From Gracilaria domingensis (Eukaryota; Rhodophyta; Florideophyceae; Gracilariales; Gracilariaceae): DNA of 64,000 nt. The stretch covers positions 1 to 64,000 of the forward strand of contig VCMS01000090.1 in assembly GCA_022539475.1 (NCBI GenBank), written 5' to 3'. The first letter of the stretch is position 1, and the number at the start of each line of letters is the position of its first letter. Made by a program: the position numbers and the translations under genes. The notes beneath the pieces were generated by a model. That model made no database searches, was not told the DNA's origin, and saw only the letters and a list, made by a program, of their open reading frames with translations. Shown piece by piece: positions 44,224 to 53,390 of this stretch.

Positions 44224-46740
44224 ATTCAACCATCTCAAGCTTCACGACCCATACAACCGAAATACTTCGCCGTTCCTGTTCAGGCCACGACACTTTGCAG
44301 ATTCTTTTCTGAGATATATGATTCCTTTTTTAGCACAATTTGGGAGAAGATGGCTCAGGGACTGTGATCGAGCTAAAGCCGTTTTGGAGAAACATGAAGG
44401 ACATTTCGTTCCGTACGACAGCAGCCCGCACTACGAACTCGCTTTTATCAAAGGGTATGGTATGAAATATGCAAAGGTGCTTTCTAGAGAAGTTTCTGAT
44501 GTATCTCGTAGAGTGCAAAATCATCATCTTACCAACTGGCGAAATATGTGGCTTAACGTTTTTCGGCACCGCAAAAATATGTCTCGCTCCGAGTTCAAAA
44601 ACAAAGATGAACTACTAATGCCTTTTAGTGGCATCAAAGAGAGTCATTCTTATGAACTGGCGTATGGGAGATACGAGTCGAAGATTACCCGCCTTGTCGA
44701 CAATCTACCGCCAGAATTATTCGAAAGGGATGAGGGGGATGAACCAGACAAGGACGAAGTTGTTCAACGAATCTCTGCATTTCACTTGGAAAGTTTCCTC
44801 ATTTTTCTCGATTCACCAGTAAGAAACAAACAAATCGACCGTACCGAAACGCCCAGTAATGAAGAGCAGGACGCTGGCATAAACGGCGTCACTGGTACAT
44901 ATTCTCATCCAGAGCCTTCTATCGCAGATACGGAAGCTTCTTTTGCGGATTCTGCTGCTGTAATGAGGGAAGAAGAAGGAGTTGGAGAGCAAATATCCGG
45001 AACAGAAGTAGAAGGAGAAGCATCAGGGAGCGAATCAAACTCTCACCCACACGTGATCGAAAATGATCACCAAATGCAAACGGAATTTCGCAGGGATCCG
45101 GTAAGGCTGCGCTTCAGTAGTCAATTTCGAACCTATTCAGAGCAAAGACTTGAAGCCGAAAAGTTACCGGGCGTCCAAGTACGTTATTGCTTTCCCCTTG
45201 AGCGGTTGGGATTTTTTGAGACTGGACATATAGTCGAGTTTACCATTCACTTGGAAAATGTTTTCTCTCTGTTTCCCGTCATTCATACCAATTGCTACTG
45301 TTGCATTCGTCCTGCAAGTGATGCGGATCGAGAGGCTTACTATACGGAGCTCTGTTGGGGGAACCGAACAACTCGAAAGTTGGCAGTCGGCGAGAAGATC
45401 ACACCACGGTGCGCAAGTCAACGGCGTTTCTGGCGTTTGTGGAATCTGCCTGAGAGTCTGCCATTTACTCTTGAAGACTCGAATTTGGCATCTGCCAAAC
45501 GGAGAGGCAGTATCAGATTTATTGGTTATATGATGGAGATCGTGCGCGATTGTCTTGCCAAATGGACCTCACACCACGCTGCGGAGAATATGGAACCAAG
45601 TGTATGGAGTCCAGAAATAAGAACAGATGCCGCTTTTGTAGAATTCGAGTCAAGTGATGAACTGGCAGCCGTAGTTCTAAACTACACCAAATGCGCTGCT
45701 CCTGAATCTGCCGAAACAGATTCTATCGACAGAATCATGTTGGTGGAGCAAATGATATGGGAATATCAGAATCATATATTGAGAAAGATCGAAGAAGATG
45801 AGTGTGACTATGGACCGTCATCTGTGGAGTTAATGTTGTTGTGCATGCTCGGTGTTCCTCATCTAGAAGTATCGCCAGAAACTCGCGAGATGAATACCAG
45901 AGGTTTTCTCTTACACTGTTGTGGGAGACTTTGGACAACGGGCTCGATCTACATTGCTCTCAACGGAGAAGCCGGACAGCATGGAAAAATTCGATTGAGT
46001 ATTGACTTTTCTCAGAGAGGAGTACACAGATTTAAGTTTAAATGGGCGGAATGGATTCATATTTTCGAATCGGGCATGAAGGTGTTGACATTCGAGTACG
46101 AGGAAGATGATCTTCTGCCACTTTCAGCGTCTCGGGACAGAAACGATGAAGAGGTTGGAACGAGCATTCATTCGAACGCTGTCGAAAACAGCCAAGTGGA
46201 TAACTTAACAGGAATAGATGTGATTGGAGGAGAAAGCGACGTGGTTGACTCAGTGGGTGATGAGAATGCAGATGGAAATGAAGTGTCGCCCGAAGGAGGA
46301 GATGGGGATGGATTAACTGTGAGTGCAGGATGCTCCTGTGGTTGCAAGTACAAGCTTAATACAAAGGCAGAACAGGTGCTTGTTAAAGACTCTGCAGGCG
46401 AAGAAAAGTTCTATTGGGAGTGGGAGGGATGGAGACCGCAGCAGGCGTTCGAGGGATGGCAACCACAGTCTTCTTCATTTGAATTGGAACACTATCCTAT
46501 ACTGCATAATAAGCCAACATTAATGAAGAAACAGGGACATGGTGGGGATGAGGAGGGAGGTCAGGAGCTGGGTGTAGGCACAGATGAACAACCGGCACCG
46601 CGCGGTGGGTCGGAAGTGGTCGGAGACGGGGTCTCGAATCGAAGAAGTGTTTGGGGATGGCGACGAAAGAGTGTAGGGACATATGGGCCGGCAAGTGTGT
46701 GGTTTTTTAGTTATAGTTACGAAAAAGAAGCACACGTGGG
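44192..46740 (+). CDS. Large unknown protein, probably continuing the previous frame
   Basis: ATG at 44192 is the first in this frame, but the gene probably begins at 43645 (overlap 32 nt). About 850 residues have ordinary composition. Arg- and aromatic-rich early part (RPRHFADSFLRYMIPFLAQFG), an acidic spacer (about 44700-45070), a second globular part (CYCCIRPASDADREAYYTE, RLWTTGSIYIALNGEAG) and a Cys-rich CSCGCKYKL near 46330. The frame stays open to 47725, but from 46741 it only mirrors the GC-rich gene on the other strand (Ser-Pro repeats), so I end it at 46740; the true 3' end is uncertain. No known family is seen. The gene is convergent with its right neighbour. Confidence 0.5.
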
Positions 46741-46821
46741 CTACAGCGCCACGTCGCACACGGCCGCCACCAGCCGGTCCACCACGTCCAGCAGCTCGTG
46801 CCAGCTGCGCACGCGCAGCAG

Positions 46822-46902
<81 letters not shown>

Positions 46903-47619
46903 GCCGTCGCCGCCGCCGTCGCCGCCGCCGACGCGCACGGCGCAGACGGCGGCGCCGTCGCCGGCGCCGCCGTCGCGCGCGGCGCGCACGCGGCGCGCGT
47001 CGCCAAACGCGACGATCTTGCGCACCTCGCCGCCGGCCCCGCGCCGCAGCTCGCGCGCGCAGCGCCGCACCGCCTCGCCCGCCGCGCCTTCTCCGCCGCC
47101 GCCTCTTCCCCCGCCGCCGCGGCGGCGGCGCGCGCGCGCGCCGCGGATTCGCGCCAGGAACGCGTCGGCGTCGCGCGTGCGCGGCGCCACGCGGCGCGCG
47201 CGGCGGCCGTCGGCCAGCACGGCGGCGAGCGCCACGCGCTCGTCCAGCGCGAGCACGGCGGCCACCAGCGCCACCAAGTCGCGCTGCGCGCGGAACGCGG
47301 CGGCGGAGGGCGGCGACACGCCGTCCAGCGCGAAGCACACGGCCGGGTGGCAGTTGCTGCGCGCCGCCGTCTGCACCGCCGCCTTCACGCGTTCCATGGC
47401 GGCCGCCGGCACGGAGCGCAGCGAGCTTTCCAGCCGCGCCCAGCGCCGCTGCGCTTCCGCCGCCGCGGCGTCGGGCGCGGGCAGGGCGTCGGGGGTCGGC
47501 TCTGGCGAGAGCGCTGGCGTGGCGTACTCCGCCACATCCGTCGCGAGGCCGCCGCACGCGAGCGCGCACAGCAGCGCGGCGAGCGCGAGCATCCGCGGAG
47601 CCTGTTGTCCGGTCTTCAT
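46741..47619 (-). CDS. Secreted von Willebrand A-like protein with Gly-Asp repeat
   Basis: 292 aa. The ATG at 47619 gives a signal peptide (residues 1-26, core LALAALLCALACGGLA). The body resembles a vWA domain: strand with CFALDGVSPPS (residues 95-105, where a MIDAS would read DxSxS), helix AFRAQRDLVALVAAVLALDE, strand VALAAVLAD, later EVRKIVAFGD (198-207) and the closing ELLRVRSWHELLDVVDRLVAAVC (266-288). The metal site is altered, so ion binding is doubtful. Residues 233-265 are a (Gly-Asp)n tract from a CGTCGC microsatellite placed between the last two strands. Likely an extracellular adhesion-type protein. The fold call is by pattern only. GC is far above the left neighbour. Confidence 0.5.
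46823..46930. repeat. CGTCGC hexanucleotide microsatellite inside a gene
   Basis: GCCGTC units recur about 17 times with a few GCCGCC and GTCACC variants. Because the unit is six bases, length changes keep the frame and alter the (Gly-Asp)n number of the vWA-like protein. Confidence 0.9.
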
Positions 47620-47889
47620 GTCGTCAATCGCGCGTTTGTGCTCGTCTTCGTCGCCACCGCCGTCGCCAGCGCGTCGCGTCGCCCTCTTGTACCACGCACG
47701 CGCGCGCTGCTTGAGGCGCGGCTAACGCGCGCACTGCCGCCTTTGGTCACGTCACTTGCTGCCGTCATCCTCTTTGCTTTGCTGCGCTACGATATACCAG
47801 CTAGCAACTACACCGCACGCCACCGCGTCCTGTCGCGTCGCGCGCGCGAGCTGCTGCGCGCCGGCTGACGCGCGTGCTGAGATCTCATC

Positions 47890-48890
47890 TCGTCGGCTAC
47901 GCGACTTGCTGTCGTCTGCTTCTTCCGTGACGGGCTGCGAGGGCGCCAACTGCCATCTGATCCACCTCTCTGTGCGAATTGCTGCCTTCAACTTCTTCCG
48001 TGCCTACCTGCGAACGCATCAAGTGCCGTCTGCTCAGCCGTCTGCGCGAATTGCTGTCACCAACTTCCTCCGTGACCTCCTGCGGGCGCCTCAATCGCCA
48101 TCGGATCAAGTCGTCTTTGCAACTTGCTGTCGTGAGCGTCTTCCTGCGAGCACGCCGACTGCCACCTGGTCATCCCGTGTGCGCGAATTGCTGTCATCAA
48201 CTGTTCCGTGACCAACATGCGAACGCATCAATCGCCATCTGATCAACTCGTGTGCGCGAATTGCTGTCATCAACTTCTTTCTTGACTACCTGCGAACGCG
48301 TCAATCGCCATCTGATCAAGTGCTCGTCGCGAAGTGCTGTCACGATCGTCTTTCACGCGCTACCTGCTAAAGCGCAAGATGCCATCCCACCACGTCGTCG
48401 TTGCAACTTGCTGTCCCGCTCTTTCTCCGTGACTACCTGCGAACGCATCAACTGCCATCTGACCACGTCGCCTTCGCAGCTTGCTGTCGTGAGCTTTTTC
48501 CGTGACCTACTTGCAAAGGAATCAAACGTCATCTGATCGCGTCCTCGTCGCGAATTGCTGTCGCGCTCGCCTTCCATGACTAATACCCGCGAGCGCGTCA
48601 ATCGCCATCTGATCAAGTCGTCGTCGCGAGTTGCCGTCACGATCGTCTTTCACGAGTACCTGCCACCGCGCCAGGTGCCTTCCGACCACGTCGTCTCTGC
48701 AGCTTGCTGTCGTGAGCTTTTTCCGTGACTACCTGCGAACGCATCATTCGCCATCTGATCAAGTCGTGGTCGCGAATTGTTGCTGTCACGACCGTCTTTC
48801 ACGCACTAGCTGCGAAAGCGCCAGACGCCGTGCGACCACGTCGTCTTTGCAACTTGCGGTCGCGATCTTGTTTCATGATGACAAGCGCAA
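47890..48890. repeat. Degenerate minisatellite, about 75-bp unit
   Basis: About 13 units lie head to tail. Each has a GCGAATTGCTGTC-type start (also AACTTGCTGTC), a TTCTTCCGTGACTACCTGCG middle and a CATCAATCGCCATCTGATCA end, with GTCGTC between units. Starts are near 47900, 47976, 48047, 48119, 48180, 48255 and onward to 48845. It lies between the vWA-like gene (its 5' side) and the 3' end of the transporter gene. Confidence 0.85.
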
Positions 48891-49220
48891 AACACACCGA
48901 CTGCCGTCTGCCATGACGGCAGTGGGTGTCGATTGCTGGCTGGCATTGTGCCACTGCATGCGGTCGTCGGCGCCAATTGCTGCCGGCCGTCGCGTACTTG
49001 CCTGACTACGCAACAAGGACGCCGCACAGTCGCGCTGCTGTCGCCCACAACCCGCAACCCCCCCACGCGCCGTCCCTCCCCCCCGCGCCCGCCCGCGCTC
49101 CAACTGTTTCCTCGCGCGCAGGCCACGCACACCGACGTTTACACACGCGCGCATCGCATGCACGCCACTACGCGTACGACAAAGACAGGCGCGAAAAAGA
49201 AACGGCGCAGCGAAGACGCC

Positions 49221-50891
49221 TCACACCGGCGCGCCGCGCTTGAGCAGCTGCACCATCTCGTCGACGCCGGAGAGCATGCGCCGCCCGTTGGTCTCCACCT
49301 CGGCCAGCACGGCGGCGCCCACGGCGGCGGCGCCCACGGCGAAGAAGGCGCCCATGGAGGCGCGCATGGACACGCCGGTGAGGAACTGCGCCACGAGCGG
49401 CGCGGCCATGAGCCCGCAGCGCGCGACGCCCGAGCTGACGCCCATGGCGGTGGCGCGCACGGACGCGGGGTACAGCTCGTTGGTGAAGAGGTACGTGGCC
49501 TGGAAGGCGCCCGCGCTCATGCCGCGCCCCACGAAGAACAGCAGCGTCTCCGCGGCGCGGCTGGTGCACTGCACCAGCAGCAGGAACGTCAGCGCCGTGG
49601 TGGCGAACCAGATGGCCAGCACGGCGCGGCGGCCCAGCAGGTCGATCAGCAGCAGCGACGCCACGATGCCCGGCAGCTCGCCCACCGCGCCCCACAGCGA
49701 CGCCACAAAGTCGCCGCTGCGCAGGCGGTTGGCGCACAGCGCCACTTTGGGCGCTTGGCGGCGCGTCGTCGTGGTGAGCGCCGGCAGCAGCGCGCACGGC
49801 GCGCCGGCGGCGTTGGCGGCGGCGCCGGCGGCGGCGGCGGCCCACTCGCAGCGCGAGTCGGCGGCGCAGCGCGGCGCGTCGCGCAGCGCGGCGCACTGCT
49901 GCGCGGCGTACGAGCAGCGCGCGCCCACGTTCTCCATGGCGAGCAGCTCGGGCTGCAGCATGACGAGCCCGTAGTAGGTGAAGGCGGCCGCAAACCACAG
50001 CACGAACACCTTGACGGTGACGGCGCGCACGTACGGCACGAACAGGTGGCGCGTGGACGCGCGGCGCGCGGCGGCGCGCTCGTCGGCGGGCGGCTCGGCG
50101 CGCTCGGCGCCGGCCACGAGCGCGCCCGGCGGCAGCGCGGCGCGCTGGTGCGCGGCGACGCGGCGCAGCACGGTCTCGGCGTCGCGCAGGCGCGCGTGCG
50201 CGACGAGCCAGCGCGGCGACTCGAGCAGCGGGAAGCAGAGCAGCAGCACGAGCAGCAGCGGCAGCGACGACGCGGCGATGAGCCAGCGCCAGCCCAGCGC
50301 GGGCAGCACGCGCATGGCGACGGCGGCCTCGAAGATGGCGCCCAGCGCCCAGAAGAGCGAGATGGCCATGCCCCAGCGGCCGCGGCGCGAGCGCGGCAGG
50401 AACTCCATCAGCAGCGAGAAGGACACGGGCAGGCCGCCCACGCCCACGCCCACCAGCGCGCGGCACAGCAGCAGCGCGCGGTACGACGGCGCCAGCGCGG
50501 ACGCGAGCCCGAACACAAAGGTGCTGGCCGTGCACAGCACGAAGGCCGGGCGGCGGCCGTGGCGGTCGGCCAGCCGCCCCCACGCGAAGGCGCCCGCCAG
50601 CATGCCCAGCCCCACGGCGGTGGTGACGAGCGCGGCGTGCGCGTCCGAGATGCGCCACGCGCACTGCAGCGGCTGCTTGATGAACGACAGCAGCATCATC
50701 TCCATGGACTCGGCCGTCCACGCCAGCCCCGTGAGCGCGATGAGAAAGTACTGGTAGCGCCCCATGGACAGCGCCTCGATGGCGTCGTCCGCCGTGTACT
50801 CGCGCGCGCCGCGCGGCGCGCCGCGGCCGCCGCCGCGCAGCGGCGAGCGCTCGGACGGCGGCGGCGGCGGCGGCGGCGTGTCGGAGGTCAT
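49221..50891 (-). CDS. MFS transporter, SV2/SVOP-like (12 TM)
   Basis: 556 aa. ATG at 50891 (MTSDTPPPPPPP) is preferred over in-frame ATGs further up (50963, with a repetitive low-complexity lead). It is a plasma- or endomembrane carrier moving a small organic substrate by proton or ion coupling; the substrate is unknown. Motifs: SMGRYQYFLIALTGLAWTAE with MEMMLLSF (43-70, typical of the SV2/SVOP group), GRLADRHGRR motif A (105-114), ESPRWL (224-229) closing the first half, a cytoplasmic Arg-rich loop (230-285), a Cys-rich non-cytoplasmic loop (320-390) and ELPGIVASLLLIDLLGRR (405-422). TM spacing suits two six-helix halves. The gene is very GC-rich. It is divergent from the endonuclease gene, with about 930 bp between them. 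Confidence 0.85.
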   Translation of the reverse strand: MTSDTPPPPPPPSERSPLRGGGRGAPRGAREYTADDAIEALSMGRYQYFLIALTGLAWTAESMEMMLLSFIKQPLQCAWRISDAHAALVTTAVGLGMLAGAFAWGRLADRHGRRPAFVLCTASTFVFGLASALAPSYRALLLCRALVGVGVGGLPVSFSLLMEFLPRSRRGRWGMAISLFWALGAIFEAAVAMRVLPALGWRWLIAASSLPLLLVLLLCFPLLESPRWLVAHARLRDAETVLRRVAAHQRAALPPGALVAGAERAEPPADERAAARRASTRHLFVPYVRAVTVKVFVLWFAAAFTYYGLVMLQPELLAMENVGARCSYAAQQCAALRDAPRCAADSRCEWAAAAAGAAANAAGAPCALLPALTTTTRRQAPKVALCANRLRSGDFVASLWGAVGELPGIVASLLLIDLLGRRAVLAIWFATTALTFLLLVQCTSRAAETLLFFVGRGMSAGAFQATYLFTNELYPASVRATAMGVSSGVARCGLMAAPLVAQFLTGVSMRASMGAFFAVGAAAVGAAVLAEVETNGRRMLSGVDEMVQLLKRGAPV

Positions 50892-51823
50892 CGCGGCGTC
50901 GCGGCGGTGGTGCGGCGGTGCGGCGGTGCGGCGGTGCGGCGGTGCGGAGCTGAACTGTGGCATCGCGCGCGCAGCTATGGCGCAGCGCGCTGTAAGCGGC
51001 GCGCCTTTTCCGCGCGCCGCTCTGACGTGGAAGCGGCGCGCGCGCAGCCGGTGGCGCGCGCGCGCGCGCCGTTCTGTGGCGCATCGCCGCACTCCGCCGC
51101 ACGTACGCCACGCGCACAGCGCGCACAGCTGGCGCGTGCTCCCCGCGCCTCTCTCGCGAGCGCGCGCACACGCACACCCAATGGAAATGCTACAGCAAAA
51201 CAAGAAGAAGGCGCAACGCCGCCTGCGGCGATCGCGCTGCGCGCGCGAGTTATCTATTTGAATTTGGTTTTTGGCGAGTTTTGTATTCTACCTTTTTCGC
51301 GTAATGAGTGCAGTCATAACACCACACCGCGCATTCCTGCTTGCAGCATTTTGTATTTCTATGAGCTGCATCGCCACTTGCCACTGTGCCCACAATTTTG
51401 AGCACAACGTTTTGACAACAGTCACAGCGAGCGCCGCCGCCACGCCGCGCGCGGCGCCCAGCCGCGCCGCGCCGTGTTCCGCCGTCGCCCGCACGCGCGC
51501 GCCGTCACGCGCGCGCGCGCACGCGCGCACAGAGCCGCGCACGCGCGCCGGCCTTGTTTCCGGCGCCGCGGCGCGCCGCCGTCAAACGCGCCGCCGCGCG
51601 CGCGCCTCGCGCCGCCGCGCGCCCTCGCCGCGCTGACGCCGCCGCCGCGCTCAGCAATGCGCGCCGCCGTCAAACGCGCCGCCGCGCGCCGCGCTTTCTT
51701 CCTCGCCGCGCCGTCGCCCGCGCCCGCTGTGAATATAAACGCCCCGCGCTCGCCCGGAGCTCTGCGCAACCGGCACAAGCCCCGCCGCTCAGTGCGCCGC
51801 TCACGCCGCAACGCCGCGCCGCC
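50892..51823. other. Divergent intergenic region (transporter / endonuclease)
   Basis: The part next to the transporter has a GCGGTGCG tandem run (about 50908-50945) and alternating CG stretches (about 51055-51070 and 51494-51530) able to form Z-DNA. An AT-rich island (about 51240-51425) follows. Two copies of GCCGCCGTCAAACGCGCCGC lie near 51568 and 51661. The promoter of the endonuclease is at its right end. No gene is supported. Confidence 0.5.
51734..51739 (+). promoter_or_regulatory. TATA box of the endonuclease gene
   Basis: TATAAA in an otherwise GC-rich stretch lies 85-90 bases before the ATG at 51824. A start site near 51765 would leave a leader of about 60 bases. Confidence 0.6.
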
Positions 51824-52453
51824 ATGAAGTGCTTCATCGCCGTGCTCGTCGTGCTCTGCCAGACGCTCGCCGCGCGCGCCGCCTTTCTGAACCGCTCGCG
51901 CGTGGCCACGCAGAGCGAGCTGCTCATCGACGCGCTCGTGCGCCAGTCCGCCGAGCAAAAGTGGGTCGACGCCTTCAAAAAGTGCGGCGGCAGCCTGGCG
52001 CTGTCCTCGCACACGGGCCGCCGCCCGGCCGTCACCATAACCGCCACCATCAACAAGGCCTGTCTGTCCATCGGCTCCCCCGTCACCGTCGACGAGATCT
52101 ACGGCTGGGACGACTTCAAAAAGGCGCTGCGGAAGCGAAAGCGCCCCGGGAGCTCCCCGCTGTGGGCCCGCTGCCACATCATCGGCAGACAGCTGGGCGG
52201 CAAGGGCAACGTGTACGCCAACCTCTTCCCGTGCTGGCAGAACCGCTTCAACACGCCGGTCATGTCCGACTGCGAGAGGGTGGCCACCAACGCCGTCAAG
52301 GCCGGCAAAACGGTCAAGTATCAGACCAAGTTGCTGTACGGCAGCTCCAATCCCTGGCCGACAGCGATTGAGATCAAGGCCTCTTCCAACGGCAAGAGCA
52401 TGTACAAGGTGCGAATAGAGAACACCGAGAGTGCCAAGCTCACAAACATCTGA
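51824..52453 (+). CDS. Secreted DNA/RNA non-specific endonuclease
   Basis: 209 aa. ATG at 51824 has a strong context (GCCGCCATGA). Residues 1-20 form a signal peptide (CFIAVLVVLCQTLAARA), so the enzyme is exported. The core is CHIIGRQLGGKGNVYANLFP (117-136), which fits the beta-beta-alpha-metal nuclease group: His118 as general base, Asn133 as the metal ligand and N140/N143 in the following helix. The family cuts DNA and RNA without sequence preference and needs Mg2+. Length and layout (signal plus one domain) match small secreted members, which are common in bacteria, so an origin by transfer is possible. Roles could be nutrient scavenging or defence. It is divergent from the transporter. 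Confidence 0.8.
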   Translation: MKCFIAVLVVLCQTLAARAAFLNRSRVATQSELLIDALVRQSAEQKWVDAFKKCGGSLALSSHTGRRPAVTITATINKACLSIGSPVTVDEIYGWDDFKKALRKRKRPGSSPLWARCHIIGRQLGGKGNVYANLFPCWQNRFNTPVMSDCERVATNAVKAGKTVKYQTKLLYGSSNPWPTAIEIKASSNGKSMYKVRIENTESAKLTNI

Positions 52454-53390
52454 TCATCCCATCCCGTATTCATCGCAAATGAACCGTATGTCTAGCTGAC
52501 TAATATCTTCTATCGCTTAGAATCATTCTGCCATCCTCCCAAAATGCTAAAACATTCCTACCTTGCTCCTCTGCCGCGCCCTTGTCAAAAGCTCTGAATC
52601 GGGCAGCAGCAACAGTAAAACAAAAAATCGAACAGAACCGAACCGTCGTGGAGTCGAGTCGTTCATTCCACCTCACTCACTGCCTCAGCGCAACGAGGCG
52701 AGTTATGCGTTGTTATTGTATCGCAGAGATCACAACACATCTGTATCTTGTTTAATTTTGGCAAAGAAGAAGGCAAGCACCGCATCCTTTCTGCCTGCTT
52801 GACTCTCCACAACATCAACTATCCAGGTTCGGGTTGGGTGCGAACAGAAAGTCGCAGCGCGATCCTGGCTTCAAGAAGCGTTCCAATGGCAGCATCAAGA
52901 AGCTGCCGATCGTCATCAGCGTCACCGACGGCAATGACCAACGCACAAGCACACATGTCTTGGATTGAGTGCTATAAATAAATTGTTTTCTTCGTTTACC
53001 CGCATATGTCGATGGCACCGGTGCAACCGTTTTTTTTTCTTGATCCGAGAATGGATCACGACATTTTGGAGTCGGCCTTGGTACATTTCGACGTGTACGT
53101 GAGGCTCCCAAGACGACATGTCATGTGGCACGAAATTGAAGTCCTTGTCCTTTTCTTTTTGATTTGTGATTCCGCGAAACATTTAGCTCTTGGTTACCTC
53201 TATTAAACCTAAATCGGCAGATTCCTTCTCTACTAGTAGAGTCAGAATGAAGGCATGACAAAGGGCATGACAACGGACATTTGATCTTTACACGAACAGG
53301 TCGAGATCATGAGTTTTGTTTTGTTGCTAAAAAGACATTGGGCAAGAGAATGGCACCTCTTGATTTTCGGAAACTGACAGGAAGAGGCTC
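52454..53390. other. Intergenic region after the endonuclease gene
   Basis: GC falls sharply after 52450. Short frames on both strands show no domain. The region includes the 3' end of the endonuclease transcript and the promoter of the next gene; AATAAATT near 52976 could be a poly(A) signal. Confidence 0.4.

Noticed and set aside
46683-47868. Arg-rich and Ala/Val-rich plus-strand frames
   Set aside because: They arise from GC-rich DNA opposite the vWA-like gene and consist of runs of one or two residues.
47890-48890. CRISPR-like array
   Set aside because: There are no unique spacers between fixed repeats; whole units diverge together, as in a minisatellite. The DNA is eukaryotic.
48933-51401. 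822-codon plus-strand frame
   Set aside because: It is the antisense of the MFS transporter in very GC-rich DNA, with His/Gly/Arg-rich low-complexity translation. The minus frame has clear MFS motifs.
51304-51636. Small secreted-protein candidate (starts MSAVITPHRAFLLAAF)
   Set aside because: The start looks like a signal peptide, but the rest is Arg/Ala low complexity in a promoter region and no homolog is known to me.
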